A stretch of DNA of 64,000 nt from Hymenobacter sp. 15J16-1T3B (GCF_020711235.1 NZ_JAJFAV010000012.1:1-64000); one strand, 5' to 3'. Numbered from the stretch's first letter, positions 8,343-17,663 are shown. A program made the numbers and translations. The notes: generated by a model not told the origin, from the letters alone.

Positions 8343-9326
8343 CTAGCTGACGGCAGCGGCATTTTTCAGCGCCTGCACGATGGCATTGGGCGCCAGCTTG
8401 AGCTTGTACTGGTTGTGCTTGAACGCCTTGGCGCCCTGCATGGCCACCCGGGCCGCTTCCTGAAAGGTGGCTTCCGTGGCCGGCTTGCCAATCAGGCTTT
8501 TCTCGGCCTCGGTCAGGCGCCAGGGCTTGTGAGCCACCCCGCCCATGGCCAGGCGGGCGTCCTTGATGGTATTGCCGTCGAGGCTCAGGGCCGCGGCCAC
8601 GGATACCAGCGCAAAGGCGTAGGAGGCCCGCTCGCGCACTTTTAGGTAGTGCACGTGCTTGGTAAAAGGCGAATCGGGTACTTCCACGGCGGTTATCAGC
8701 TCGCCGGCTTCCAGGTTGGTGTCGCGCTGGGGCTCGTCGCCGGGCAGGCGGTGCAGGTCGCCGAAGGCCAGGCGCCGCTCGCCTTTCGGGCCACTCACTA
8801 GCACGGCCGCGTCGAGGGCGACCAGGGCCACACTCATGTCGGAGGGGTGCACGGCTATGCACTTGTCCGAAAAACCGAAGATGGCGTGCATGCGGTTGTA
8901 GCCTTCCAGCGCCCCGCAGCCCGAGCCGGGTTCCCGCTTGTTGCAAGGCATGGCCGGGTCGTAGAAGTAGGAGCAGCGGGTGCGCTGCAGCATGTTGCCG
9001 CCCACGGTAGCCATGTTGCGCAGCTGGGCCGAGGCGCCGGCGTTGAGCGCCTGGGCCAGCAGCGGAGCCCGCTCCAGCACCTGCTTATCCTCGGCCGTGG
9101 TGCTGTTCAGGGCCAGCGCCCCGATGCGCAGGCCGTTGCTTTGCCGCTCGATTTTGTCGAAGGGCAGCTTGTTGATGTCGATGAGGCGCTGCGGGGTCAT
9201 CACCCCGCGCTTCATCAGGTCGAGCAAATTGGTGCCGCCCGCTATGAACTGGGAAGTGGCGTCGCCGGCGCGGGCGTCGATGGCGGCTTTGGCTTTGGTG
9301 GCCCGTACGTACTGAAACGGATTCAT
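8343..9326 (-). CDS. Xanthine dehydrogenase family protein, FAD-binding subunit (PaoB/YagS-like)
   Basis: This 327-residue FAD subunit has the FAD-pyrophosphate loops FIAGGTNLLDLM (28-39) and ATVGGNMLQ (106-114). The C-terminal CO_deh_flav_C domain begins near residue 220. An insertion with four cysteines (118, 128, 137, 156) in a TRCSYFYDP / CNKREPGSGC pattern indicates an extra 4Fe-4S cluster, as in PaoB and 4-hydroxybenzoyl-CoA reductase. This feature separates it from ordinary xanthine dehydrogenase medium subunits. It passes electrons from the 2Fe-2S subunit to an acceptor. The gene lies 12 bases after the Fe-S subunit gene. Confidence 0.92.
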   Translation of the reverse strand: MNPFQYVRATKAKAAIDARAGDATSQFIAGGTNLLDLMKRGVMTPQRLIDINKLPFDKIERQSNGLRIGALALNSTTAEDKQVLERAPLLAQALNAGASAQLRNMATVGGNMLQRTRCSYFYDPAMPCNKREPGSGCGALEGYNRMHAIFGFSDKCIAVHPSDMSVALVALDAAVLVSGPKGERRLAFGDLHRLPGDEPQRDTNLEAGELITAVEVPDSPFTKHVHYLKVRERASYAFALVSVAAALSLDGNTIKDARLAMGGVAHKPWRLTEAEKSLIGKPATEATFQEAARVAMQGAKAFKHNQYKLKLAPNAIVQALKNAAAVS

Positions 9327-9338
9327 ACTCGCTGCTCG

Positions 9339-9971
9339 TTAAACTTTCTGCCCGCCGTTTTTCACTTCCTGAATGGCCGCCACGATGTTGGGGTAGGCGC
9401 CGCAGCGGCAAATGTTGCCGCTCATGTACTCCTTGATTTCGCCCTCCGAATCGGCGTGCCCCTCGCGGATGCATGCCACGGCCGACATGATCTGGCCCGG
9501 GGTGCAATAGCCGCACTGAAAGCCGTCGTGCTTGATGAAGGCCTCCTGCATGGGGTGCAGCTTGTCGCCCTCGGCCAGGCCCTCGATGGTGGTGATTTTC
9601 TTGCCGTCCTGCATCACGGCCAGCGTCAGGCAGCTGTTCACGCGCTTGCCGTCGACGTGCACGGTGCAGGCCCCGCACTGCCCGTAGTCGCAGCCTTTCT
9701 TGGTGCCGGTCAGGTGCAGCTGTTCGCGCAGCAGATCGAGCAGGGTGGTGCGCGGCTCCACCGACAGCTTGTGCTTGACGCCGTTGACGTCGAGCTTGAG
9801 CGACACTTTTTCGAAGGCGGCGGCCACTTTCTCGTCGAATTCAGTTTCGGCGGCCCGCACGACGGCGCCCGGGGCCAGGGCCAGCGCCGTCAGCAAGGAC
9901 GACTGCTTCAGGAAGGTGCGGCGGGCTTCGTCGTGGCCCGGGCAGCCGGCTGGCGGCGTTTCGTGTTCCAT
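9339..9971 (-). CDS. 2Fe-2S subunit of periplasmic molybdenum hydroxylase (PaoA/YagT-like), Tat-exported
   Basis: This 210-residue small subunit is the first gene of the operon. The N-terminus carries a twin-arginine signal (ARRTFLKQSSLL, residues 16-27) and a hydrophobic stretch ending in VRA-AE, so the folded complex is exported to the periplasm. The first 2Fe-2S cluster is bound by Cys94, 99, 102 and 114 in a plant-ferredoxin fold. The second is bound by Cys153, 156, 188 and 190 in the C-terminal helical domain, with the GYCTPGQ and NICRCGAY motifs. Only this subunit carries an export signal, so the other two probably travel with it, as in PaoABC. Confidence 0.94.
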   Translation of the reverse strand: MEHETPPAGCPGHDEARRTFLKQSSLLTALALAPGAVVRAAETEFDEKVAAAFEKVSLKLDVNGVKHKLSVEPRTTLLDLLREQLHLTGTKKGCDYGQCGACTVHVDGKRVNSCLTLAVMQDGKKITTIEGLAEGDKLHPMQEAFIKHDGFQCGYCTPGQIMSAVACIREGHADSEGEIKEYMSGNICRCGAYPNIVAAIQEVKNGGQKV

Positions 9972-10228
9972 GATGCGGGGTAAGGAAAGTCGGTAGTATC
10001 AAAAGGACAGTAACCAAACCCGACGGCGGCCGCTTGGTTTGGTTGCGTGGCGGGCGCCGGCGTCTCGGCGCGGGCCCGCAAACCTTGTGCATACGCGTCG
10101 GCGGCCGTTTCGTTAAGAAAAAGGGCCAAGCGGCGAGTAGCGCAGCTTGGCATCGCACGATAATCAAGCCGACGGCTTCGGGCGCATGCATGAGCCAGGT
10201 TGCGCGGCGTCGAGCGGCGCTACGCCCG

Positions 10229-11569
10229 CTAGCGGCGGCTGCGCAGCTGGCTCAGCCGCCGCCCGGCGTCGCGGGCCATGCCGGGATGCTTGGCCGTGCC
10301 CACCACCTGCGCTCCGTAGATGCCGCCGTGGCCCGAGGTCAGGTACGCCACCACGCAGCCCAGCGCCAAATAGGGCGCGGCGGGCAGTCCAAACAGCTCC
10401 AGGCCCATCAGCGTGCAGGCCAGCGGGGTGTTGGCCGCCCCGCTGAACACGGCCACGAAGCCCACGCCCGCCAGCAAAGCCACGGGCAGCGGCAGCACCA
10501 GGGCCAGGGCCGAGCCCAGCGCCGCGCCCATGAAAAACAACGGCGTCACCTCGCCGCCCTTGAAGCCCGCCCCCAGCGTGAGCGAGGTCAGCAGCAGCTT
10601 CAGCCCGAAGCTATACCCGGGCAGCGGCGCCTCAAACGCGGCCACGATGGTGGGCACGCCCAGGCCCAGGTAGCGCGTCACCTCGGCGCCGATCAGCAGG
10701 TAGAGCAGCCCCACGAGTCCGAGCAGCAAGGCGCCGCCCGCCACCGGCCGCAGCGGGGGCCGGGCTATCCACCGGCCAAACCAGGCCTGCCAGCCGTGCA
10801 CCGCCGCCACAAAGACCCGCGCCGTGAGCCCGCTGAGCAAACCCAGCAGCAGCGTGGCCGCCACGCCCCCGGCCGACAGCGCCGGCACCGCCGGCACGTG
10901 GTAGTGCGTGTGGCCCACGCCCCAGGCCCGCGTCACCCAGTCGGCCCCGAACGCGGCCAGCAGGCTCGGTAGCAAGGCCTCGTAGCGCAGGCGGCCCACG
11001 CGGAATACTTCGAGCCCGAACACGGCCCCGGCCAGCGGGGTGCCGAACACCGAGGCAAACCCCGCGCTGATGCCGGCAATGAGCAGCAGGCGCCGCTCCC
11101 GGGGGCGGTGCAGGCGCAGGCCCCGCGGCAGCCACCGGCTCAGTTGATCGGCCAGGGCGCCGCCCATTTGCACGGCCGTGCCCTCGCGGCCCGCCGAGCC
11201 GCCCACCAAGTGCGTGAGCAGGGTGCCCAGCAGCACCAGCGGGGCCATGCGCAGCGGAATGACGTCGCGCGGCTGGTGGATTTCCTCGATGAGCTGGTTG
11301 TTGCCCTTGGCTACCGATTGCCCGAAATAGTGGTAGAGCAACCCCACCAGCAGCCCGCCCACGGGCAGCAGCCCCAGCAGCCAGGGCTGCGCCTCGCGGG
11401 TGCGGGTCGTCCAGTCCAGGGCCACCAGGAAGCCCGCCGACGCCGTGCCCGCCAGCGCGCTGATTACGCCGCCGAGCAGCAACCAGCGCAGCACGAACTG
11501 CAGCTGCGGCAGCGGCTCAGGCCAGCCGGAGCGCCGGGCGGATGGGGCAGGAGAGGAGGGGGCAGGCAC
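10229..11569 (-). CDS. CLC-family anion channel/antiporter, possibly fluoride-type
   Basis: A 446-residue polytopic membrane protein with roughly ten hydrophobic helices. The gating-glutamate signature is GREGT at 127-131 (Glu129), and the second signature GGEVTP lies near residue 340. The first selectivity loop reads AKGNNQLIEE around 88-96 instead of the GSGIP of chloride antiporters, and the third residue of the gate motif is followed by Thr rather than Pro. From memory, the GNN/GREGT combination is typical of the CLC-F clade, which exports fluoride in exchange for protons. That assignment is an inference; no fluoride riboswitch was recognised in the 5' region. It faces the MocA-like gene across a 159-base divergent gap. 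Confidence 0.85.
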   Translation of the reverse strand: MPAPSSPAPSARRSGWPEPLPQLQFVLRWLLLGGVISALAGTASAGFLVALDWTTRTREAQPWLLGLLPVGGLLVGLLYHYFGQSVAKGNNQLIEEIHQPRDVIPLRMAPLVLLGTLLTHLVGGSAGREGTAVQMGGALADQLSRWLPRGLRLHRPRERRLLLIAGISAGFASVFGTPLAGAVFGLEVFRVGRLRYEALLPSLLAAFGADWVTRAWGVGHTHYHVPAVPALSAGGVAATLLLGLLSGLTARVFVAAVHGWQAWFGRWIARPPLRPVAGGALLLGLVGLLYLLIGAEVTRYLGLGVPTIVAAFEAPLPGYSFGLKLLLTSLTLGAGFKGGEVTPLFFMGAALGSALALVLPLPVALLAGVGFVAVFSGAANTPLACTLMGLELFGLPAAPYLALGCVVAYLTSGHGGIYGAQVVGTAKHPGMARDAGRRLSQLRSRR

Positions 11570-11728
11570 AGAATCAGGCGTAGAGCGGACACAAAAGTAG
11601 GCGACTCCGGCGCGCCCAAGCGGCCTTTCGGTGCCGACTGCGTATGTAGTGCACTAATATTGCCGGGCCAACGCGCCGGACCGCCGTTTCCGGCGCGTGT
11701 CGGGCCCACCACTCAGCTCCACCCTCGC

Positions 11729-12340
11729 ATGATTACCCCGCCCATTCCCGCCGTGCTGCTCGCGGCCGGCGCTTCCACCCGCATGGGCCAGCCCAAGCAG
11801 CTCTTGCCCTACCAGGGCCGCACGCTGCTGCGCCGCGCCGCCGAAACCGCCCTGGCCGCCGGTTGCGCGCCCGTTATCATCGTCACCGGCGCCCTGCACC
11901 AGGAGCTGGCCGTCGAGGTGGCCGATTTGCCGGTGCAGCTGGTGCACAACGCCGTGTGGGAGGCCGGCCTGGGCACTTCCATCGGCGTGGGCGTGCAGGC
12001 CGTGGAAGACGCCGCCCCCGAGGCGCCCGCCGTGCTGGTCCTGCTCACCGACCAACCCCTGGTCACCGCCGAATTGCTGCGCCAGTTGCTGCGCGAGTGG
12101 CAGCTCAGCGGCCTGCCCGTGGCCACCGGCTACGCCGATTCGGTGGGCGTGCCCGCCGTGTTTGGCCGTTTGGTGTGGCCGCAGCTGCTGGCCCTGCCCG
12201 CCGCCGCCGGCGCCAAGCTGCTGCTGCAGCGCCTCGGCGACGAGCTGGTGGTGGTGCCCTTCCCCGCCGCCGCCCTCGACGTGGACACGCCCGAGCAGTA
12301 CCAGGCGCTGCTGGATCAACCCAGCCCGGAACCGGTCTAA
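11729..12340 (+). CDS. Nucleotidyltransferase, MocA/MobA-like (molybdenum cofactor maturation)
   Basis: The start is set at the ATG giving MITPPIPAVLLAAG. A longer in-frame extension upstream lacks domain sequence and runs antisense to the CLC gene. The 203-residue protein has the NTP-transferase signature LLAAGASTRMGQPKQLL (residues 10-26) and a metal-binding LLTDQPLVT segment near residue 110. Its C-terminus has the DVDTPEQYQAL motif (near 188). Proteins of this kind cytidylate or guanylate molybdopterin for hydroxylases of the xanthine dehydrogenase family. The nearby PaoABC-like operon fits a role in making its cofactor. MobA-type guanylation is possible but less fitting for this enzyme class. 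Confidence 0.85.
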   Translation: MITPPIPAVLLAAGASTRMGQPKQLLPYQGRTLLRRAAETALAAGCAPVIIVTGALHQELAVEVADLPVQLVHNAVWEAGLGTSIGVGVQAVEDAAPEAPAVLVLLTDQPLVTAELLRQLLREWQLSGLPVATGYADSVGVPAVFGRLVWPQLLALPAAAGAKLLLQRLGDELVVVPFPAAALDVDTPEQYQALLDQPSPEPV

Positions 12341-12498
12341 GCTAGCCAGTGCGCCGACTTAGCCGGAATCAGCGCTTTGGCCCTCTCTCGTGGGCGAAGG
12401 TGTCCTCTAGCGTAGCAAGGCCGCATAACCGCCAGAGGCGGACCGCCCATCATCCTCCCGAAACCGCTGCGCGGGGCTGCCGGTACCCGCGGGCCGGT

Positions 12499-12530
12499 TT
12501 GTGTGGCCACGCCGGGGCCTCGTATTTTTG
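12499..12530 (+). promoter_or_regulatory. Bacteroidota-type promoter for the BNR lipoprotein gene
   Basis: A TTG at 12499-12501 and TATTTTTG at 12523-12530 are separated by 21 bases, matching the phylum consensus TTG-N19-21-TAnnTTTG. The start codon follows 26 bases after the -7 element. Confidence 0.65.
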
Positions 12531-12556
12531 AGGGTCGTATTTATTTTCTTCGACTT

Positions 12557-13888
12557 ATGCTACGCACCTCGCCGCCCGGTCGCTGGGCGGGCCTGCTCGC
12601 CGGCGCAGTGCTGCTGACCGGTTGCCCCAAGAAGTCGGACCCCCAACCCGCTGCCCCCGATTACACGCTGGAAGTGCTCCAGGGCGACGCCCAGCGCGAC
12701 ACCATCGGCCACATCGCCGCGGATACGGTGGTGGTGCGCGCCCGGCGCGGCGCCCGCCTGCTGCACGGCTACACCCTGCGCTACGAAGCCGGAGCCTGCG
12801 GCGAGTGGCCCACCTACCTGCCCTACCAAACCGACCGGAGCGGGCGCAGCCGCTACCGCTGGCGCCTCTCGGGCGAGGTAGGCGCTCAGCAGCTGCGCAT
12901 CCGCCTCATCGATTCGGCCGGGGTGGAGCGCGCCACCGCTACGCTCCGGGCCACGGCCGTGCAGCCCACCCGCGGCTGGCACCCGGCTGCTTGCCTGCCC
13001 GGCGGAGCCGGCGCCCTGGCCCAGCAGCCCGGCGGCCGGGTGCTGGCCGGGGTGGCCGGCGCCCTTTACGCCTCCGCCGACAACGGCGTGAGCTGGCAGC
13101 CGCTGGCCTTCCCGAAGGTCATCGGCCTGACGATAGACGAGATTGTGCCGGTGGGGGCCACCGAGCTGCTGGTGCGCGCCAGCGTGCTGGGCAACAATGC
13201 CGGCACCGGCCTCTACTACTCAGCCGACAACGGCGCCACCTGGCAGCTGCGCGACGCGGGCCTGCGCAACGACTTTTTCGCCGACGTGCTCTACACCCGC
13301 GGCGGACGCATTTTGCTCAGCAGCGAGTACAACGGCCTGGTGGCTTCCGCCAACAAGGGCCAGAGCTGGAGCCCGGTGCCGCTGCCCGTGCCCGCCGCCC
13401 GCTCGCCCTTCAGCAGCCTGACCGAAGCGCCCAACGGCGACCTGTACCTGCTCGACTACGACGGCAAGATTTTCCGCGCGGCCGGGGGCGGGACGAGCTG
13501 GCAGCGCCTGCCCGATCCGCCCGCCATCCGCAACAGCTACGCCTACGCCGACCCCGACAACTTGTATGTGGGCACCAACTACGGCCTGTACCGCTCCGCC
13601 AACCAAGGCGCCACTTGGCAGCTGGTGTACCAAGCCTCGACCAACCAGCCTTACATCACCCAAGTGTTCAAGGCCGGCGGGGCGTTTTATCTGACTGTAA
13701 CCGGGCAGGGCGTGGTGCGCACCGCTGATTTTGCCACCTTCCGCTACCTCACCCGCCGGGCCGACGGGGAGCCGTGGGGTGGCTGGTACGAGGAAACCCT
13801 GCTGACGACCAACGGCACGCTGCTCACCAACGGCCGGCGCTCCGGGCTGGATGGCTACAGCGGCCTGCTTTACAACCAGCGCCCCTAA
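12557..13888 (+). CDS. Lipoprotein with BNR/Asp-box beta-propeller repeats
   Basis: The start is the ATG giving MLRTSPPGRW, which puts a type II signal directly before a lipobox LLTG-C (Cys23). Residues 40-150 form a beta-rich N-terminal region of no recognised family. From about 165 on there are at least four Asp-box repeats (ASADNGVSW, YSADNGATW, ASANKGQSW, RSANQGATW), the loop motif of sialidase-like and YCF48-like propellers. The 443-residue product is predicted to be an outer-membrane or surface lipoprotein. The repeats give the fold and not the activity; no sialidase catalytic set (RIP motif, Arg triad) was seen. Confidence 0.85.
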   Translation: MLRTSPPGRWAGLLAGAVLLTGCPKKSDPQPAAPDYTLEVLQGDAQRDTIGHIAADTVVVRARRGARLLHGYTLRYEAGACGEWPTYLPYQTDRSGRSRYRWRLSGEVGAQQLRIRLIDSAGVERATATLRATAVQPTRGWHPAACLPGGAGALAQQPGGRVLAGVAGALYASADNGVSWQPLAFPKVIGLTIDEIVPVGATELLVRASVLGNNAGTGLYYSADNGATWQLRDAGLRNDFFADVLYTRGGRILLSSEYNGLVASANKGQSWSPVPLPVPAARSPFSSLTEAPNGDLYLLDYDGKIFRAAGGGTSWQRLPDPPAIRNSYAYADPDNLYVGTNYGLYRSANQGATWQLVYQASTNQPYITQVFKAGGAFYLTVTGQGVVRTADFATFRYLTRRADGEPWGGWYEETLLTTNGTLLTNGRRSGLDGYSGLLYNQRP

Positions 13889-14009
13889 CGCGGCCCCGCC
13901 GCCGGTCCGCCGGTGCGGCCATTGGGGGCAGCAAACGGGCGCTCCAATGGCCGTACTTGCTATTTCTGCGTAGTTTGCCCGTTGCCAACCCTCACCTCCC
14001 AAGAGCTAC

Positions 14010-15431
14010 ATGACCACTGCCGCCGCGCCCGCCGCCGACTCGGGCTTTGAAAGCGTACCCAAGGACGACAAGCGCATCACCCGCGGCTGGACGTTCTACG
14101 ACTGGGCCAACTCCGTCTACCCGCTGGTCATCACCAGCTCCATCTTCCCGATTTACTGGGGCTCGGTCACCAAGGAGCTGAGCCCCAAAACCGACGTCGT
14201 GGACTTCCTGGGCTTCCAGGTGCCCGGCTCCTCGCTGCTGACATACGCCATTTCGGCCGCCTTCCTGCTCATTGCTCTGGTGAGCCCCTTCCTGACCGCC
14301 CTAGCCGACTTCTCAGGCCGCAAGAAGCTGTTTATGCAGATTTTCTGCTACATCGGCGCCCTGTCTTGCGCGGCCCTGTACTGGTTCGACAAGTCCACGC
14401 TGGTCGTGTCGACCTTCATCTTTATTGCCGCCACGGTGGGCTTTTCGGGTTCCATTGTGTTCTACAACAGCTACCTGCCCGTCATCAGCTCCGAAGAAAA
14501 GTACGATTCGCTGTCGGCCCGGGGCTTTTCCATGGGCTACATCGGCTCAGTGCTGCTGCTGGTTATCTGCCTGGTGCTCATCATGGGCCACGAAACCTTT
14601 GGGCTCGAAACCGGCCATGCCACCCGCATCGGCTTCCTGCTGACCGGCCTGTGGTGGGCCGGCTTCGCGCAAATTCCCTTCGCCACGCTGCCCAAAGACC
14701 CCGGCCGCCCCGCCGGCGCAGCCGCATCCGATTCAGGCTGGGTGCTCAACGGCTTCCGCGAGCTGGGCAAGGTGTGGGACCAACTTCAGCACTTGCCCAA
14801 CCTCAAGCGCTTCCTGCTGGCCTACTTTACCTACAACATGGGCGTGCAGACGGTCATGTACGTGGCTACCATCTTCGGCGACAAGGAACTGCACCTGGAA
14901 AGCACCGCCCTGATTACCACCATTCTGCTGCTGCAGCTGGTGGGCATCCTCGGCGCTTGGCTCTTTGCCAAGCTCTCGGAGCGCATCGGCAACACCCGGG
15001 CCCTGAGTTGGTCGGTGGTCATCTGGTGCGGTATCTGCGTGGCGGGCTACTTCGTGCAGGCCGGCTGGTCGTTCTACGCCCTGGCCTCGGTCATCGGCCT
15101 CACCATGGGCGCCATCCAGAGCCTCTCGCGCAGCACCTACTCCAAGATTATTCCCGAAAACACACCCAACACGGCCGCTTTCTTCAGCTTTTTCGACGTG
15201 ACCGAGAAGCTCAGCATTGTAATCGGCACCTTCTCCTTCGGCTACATTGCCCAGCTCACCGGCTCCATGCGCAACAGCATCCTGGCGCTGATTGTGTACT
15301 TCATCCTGGGCCTGCTGTTCCTGCTCACGCTGCGCGGCAAAAAGCTGCGCGAGCATACCGCGGTCGGCGCCGGCGAAGTGCTGGCCCCGCCGCCCGCTAC
15401 GCCCAACATCGGCATGCCCGCTTCCCGCTAG
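14010..15431 (+). CDS. MFS transporter, UMF1 (Atg22-like) family
   Basis: This 473-residue protein has about twelve hydrophobic segments. It carries the UMF1 hallmark FYDWANSVYPLVI near residues 29-41 and a cytoplasmic loop ADFSGRKKLFMQI (about 94-106) matching the MFS loop 2-3 motif. UMF1 permeases are related to yeast vacuolar Atg22 amino acid effluxers; bacterial substrates are mostly unknown. It is a single gene between the BNR lipoprotein and the first delta-60 protein, with no clear functional partner. Confidence 0.9.
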   Translation: MTTAAAPAADSGFESVPKDDKRITRGWTFYDWANSVYPLVITSSIFPIYWGSVTKELSPKTDVVDFLGFQVPGSSLLTYAISAAFLLIALVSPFLTALADFSGRKKLFMQIFCYIGALSCAALYWFDKSTLVVSTFIFIAATVGFSGSIVFYNSYLPVISSEEKYDSLSARGFSMGYIGSVLLLVICLVLIMGHETFGLETGHATRIGFLLTGLWWAGFAQIPFATLPKDPGRPAGAAASDSGWVLNGFRELGKVWDQLQHLPNLKRFLLAYFTYNMGVQTVMYVATIFGDKELHLESTALITTILLLQLVGILGAWLFAKLSERIGNTRALSWSVVIWCGICVAGYFVQAGWSFYALASVIGLTMGAIQSLSRSTYSKIIPENTPNTAAFFSFFDVTEKLSIVIGTFSFGYIAQLTGSMRNSILALIVYFILGLLFLLTLRGKKLREHTAVGAGEVLAPPPATPNIGMPASR

Positions 15432-15509
15432 GCACTAGGCCGGTGTGTTTGCTTAGAACCCAGAAAAACCTAGTTTTAACGCTGATTCATCTTTCGTAAA
15501 TACTATCGT

Positions 15510-16886
15510 ATGAAACAGCGTTACTTTTCCCTCAGCGGCGGCATCTTGCTGGCTGCCCTAAACCTGCTCGGAAGGCCGGCCGCGGCGCAGGGGCTGCGCC
15601 TCGACCCCTCGTTTCAGCCCCCGCAGATTACGCCCGCCAGCCCCGCGGCCGGCCCGGCGGCCGTGCAAGCACTGGTGCGGCAACCCGACGGCAAATACCT
15701 GATTGGCGGTTCGTTTGGCAGCATCAACGGCGTGCGCGTGCGCAACCTGGCCCGCCTGAACGCCGACGGCACCTTGGATACTTCGTTTAGCGCCAACTGC
15801 CCTGCCAACGGCACGGTGCACACCCTGGCCTTGCAGGCCGATGGCCACATCCTGGTGGGCGGCAGTTTCGACTCGCTGGCCGGCGCGGCGCGCCCGCGCC
15901 TCGGGCGGCTGGCGCCCAACGGCACCCTGGACGCCGGTTTCACTCCCGTGGGCTTGGCCAACATCCGGCAGGTGGCCGTATTGCCCAACGGCGACGTGCT
16001 AGCCCTGAACCCCACCGGCGCCAGCAACTACAGCCCGCCGAGGGGGTTGTACCGCCTGAACGGGACGAGCGGCCAGCCGGTGACGGGCTTTCAGCAGGCC
16101 GTGGAAGTGCAGTGCTTTGCCGTGCAGCCCGACGGCAAAATCCTCACCGGCGGCGGCAGCGGCTCGTACGTGCTGATGCACCTGCTGGCGCGGCTCCAGC
16201 CCGACGGCCGCCTCGACCCGACGTTTACCCCGGTTACCACCTACTTCACCGCCACCACGCTGCAGGTGGCCCAGCACACCGACGGGACGATTTACTACAA
16301 CTCCCAGTACACCGGCCTGGTAGGCCACGCGGGCCCCTCCACGGGGCAGCTCAATACGTTTGCCCTGCAGCCCGACGGGCGCATTCTGCTAATGCCCCTG
16401 CCCGCCGCCAATTCTCCGCTCACCGCGCGCTTGTTGGCCACCGGCCAGCCCGACGCCAGCTACTTGGCCGCCAACGGCCCGCGCGCCAGCGCTACCGGCA
16501 CCGGCAACGTATTCGCCACGGTAATCCAGCCGGACGGAGCCATCCTGTATGCCGGCGACTACGCCTTGGCAGGCACCACGACTGTCTGGGGCTTGGCGCG
16601 CTTTCTGGACAATAACGCCTTGACAACCCGCGCCCAGGCCCAGCTTCCAGTGGCCGCGTGGCCCAATCCGGCCGCCGACCGGCTGCACCTGCGTTTTGAG
16701 GCGGCGAGTCAGCCGCAGCAGGTGACGTTGCTCGACAATGTAGGCCGGGTGGTGCGCCGCCAGCCCGTAAGAGGCACCGCCGAATTGACCTTGGATGTAG
16801 CCGAACTGCCGGCCGGGGCCTATGTCCTGCGCGTGGACGATGCGCAGACGAGTCCGCGGACGCAACGGGTACTGCTGCAGCGCTGA
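15510..16886 (+). CDS. Secreted delta-60-repeat protein with T9SS sorting domain (copy 1)
   Basis: The 458-residue protein has a signal peptide (about 1-26, ending AAA-Q) and then a run of delta-60-type repeats. These are seen as recurrent blocks such as VRQPDGKYLIGGSF, LARLNADGTLDTSF, LQADGHILVGGSF and LARLQPDGRLDPTF, and form a beta-propeller-like array up to about residue 370. The C-terminal 80 residues are a T9SS type A domain (AAWPNPAADRLHLRF through a final VLLQR). Proteins of this kind are exported to the surface; their function is unknown. A paralogue with the same layout starts at 17664, with only a DinB gene between. Confidence 0.88.
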   Translation: MKQRYFSLSGGILLAALNLLGRPAAAQGLRLDPSFQPPQITPASPAAGPAAVQALVRQPDGKYLIGGSFGSINGVRVRNLARLNADGTLDTSFSANCPANGTVHTLALQADGHILVGGSFDSLAGAARPRLGRLAPNGTLDAGFTPVGLANIRQVAVLPNGDVLALNPTGASNYSPPRGLYRLNGTSGQPVTGFQQAVEVQCFAVQPDGKILTGGGSGSYVLMHLLARLQPDGRLDPTFTPVTTYFTATTLQVAQHTDGTIYYNSQYTGLVGHAGPSTGQLNTFALQPDGRILLMPLPAANSPLTARLLATGQPDASYLAANGPRASATGTGNVFATVIQPDGAILYAGDYALAGTTTVWGLARFLDNNALTTRAQAQLPVAAWPNPAADRLHLRFEAASQPQQVTLLDNVGRVVRRQPVRGTAELTLDVAELPAGAYVLRVDDAQTSPRTQRVLLQR

Positions 16887-16931
16887 TTCCGCGGCGGATG
16901 GGGCTGTATCTGCTCACACGGCTGAAAACGT

Positions 16932-16980
16932 AAGCCCAGAAAAAGGCCCGCTACCCCGCAGCGGGCCTTTTTCTGGGCTT
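16932..16980 (+). terminator. Strong rho-independent terminator after delta-60 copy 1
   Basis: A perfect 21-bp stem (arm begins AAGCCCAGAAAAAGG, internal T5 in the right arm, 7-nt loop) lies 45 bases after the stop codon. Confidence 0.9.
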
Positions 16981-17063
16981 TATTTGCTGTTATTGCATCC
17001 ATTGGCCTGGCTAGCCGCCCGGCGGATGCTGGGGCCAATCCGTTTGTTCTTTTCCCTTCTCCC

Positions 17064-17576
17064 ATGTCCGACCCGCTTACCCCGCCTACCCTGCAAACCG
17101 CGTTTGCCAACGAGCTACAGCAGGAATTGCACCTCACGCGCCGCCTGCTCGAGCGCGTGCCCACCGACCGCTTCGACTGGCGCCCGCACCCCAAGTCCAT
17201 GCCCATCGGCAAGCTGGCCTGGCACATGGCCAACCTCACGTCCTTCCTCGACCTCTCGCTGCAGGGCACCGAAACCGACATGACCACCGTGCAGTGGCCC
17301 GCCGCGGCCACCAGCACCGACGACGTGCTGAGCCGCTTCAACGTGACGGCCGCCAGCGTGCAGCAAACGGTGGCCGCAATCGAGGACGAGCAACTGCACG
17401 GCCCGTGGACCATGCGCGTGGGTGAGCGGGTAATTCGCACCATGCCGCGGCGCATCGTGCTGCGCACCCTGGTGCTCAACCACCTCATCCACCACCGCGG
17501 GCAGCTTTCCGTGTACCTGCGTCTGCTCGACATCCCCGTGCCCAGCATCTACGGCCCCTCCGCCGACGAGCAGTAA
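17064..17576 (+). CDS. DinB-family protein (putative metal-dependent enzyme)
   Basis: The 170-residue protein fits the DinB four-helix bundle. The three conserved metal-binding histidines are most likely those in KLAWHMANL (near 54) and LNHLIHHRGQL (near 144-148). Members include bacillithiol or mycothiol-dependent transferases and damage-inducible proteins of unknown activity; nothing here fixes the substrate. The gene is flanked by terminators on both sides and is probably its own transcription unit, although it is inserted between two delta-60 paralogues. Confidence 0.88.
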   Translation: MSDPLTPPTLQTAFANELQQELHLTRRLLERVPTDRFDWRPHPKSMPIGKLAWHMANLTSFLDLSLQGTETDMTTVQWPAAATSTDDVLSRFNVTAASVQQTVAAIEDEQLHGPWTMRVGERVIRTMPRRIVLRTLVLNHLIHHRGQLSVYLRLLDIPVPSIYGPSADEQ

Positions 17577-17597
17577 CCTTTCCGTGACGCCACGTAG

Positions 17598-17646
17598 AAG
17601 AATATTCGGCTGGAATGGTACATTTCGGCCGAATATTCTTTTTTCA
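17598..17646 (+). terminator. Terminator after the DinB gene, close to the next start codon
   Basis: A 13-bp stem (AAGAATATTCGGC and its complement, 17-nt loop) is followed by T6 on the plus strand. It ends only 17 bases before the ATG of delta-60 copy 2, so the promoter of that gene must overlap the hairpin or transcripts must read through it. Confidence 0.85.
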
Positions 17647-17663
17647 CATTTAGTGGTTGCGGT

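Noticed and set aside
5982-8645. Plus-strand open frame of 887 codons opposite the molybdenum hydroxylase
   Set aside because: His/Gly/Val/Leu-rich shadow of the real large-subunit gene; no domain and no plausible start region.
9908-10153. 81-codon minus-strand frame between the CLC and PaoA-like genes
   Set aside because: Overlaps the PaoA-like start, no signal, motif or conservation that I recognise; probably spurious.
11570-11728. Possible fluoride riboswitch before the CLC gene
   Set aside because: The conserved crcB-motif segments and pseudoknot were not found by eye.
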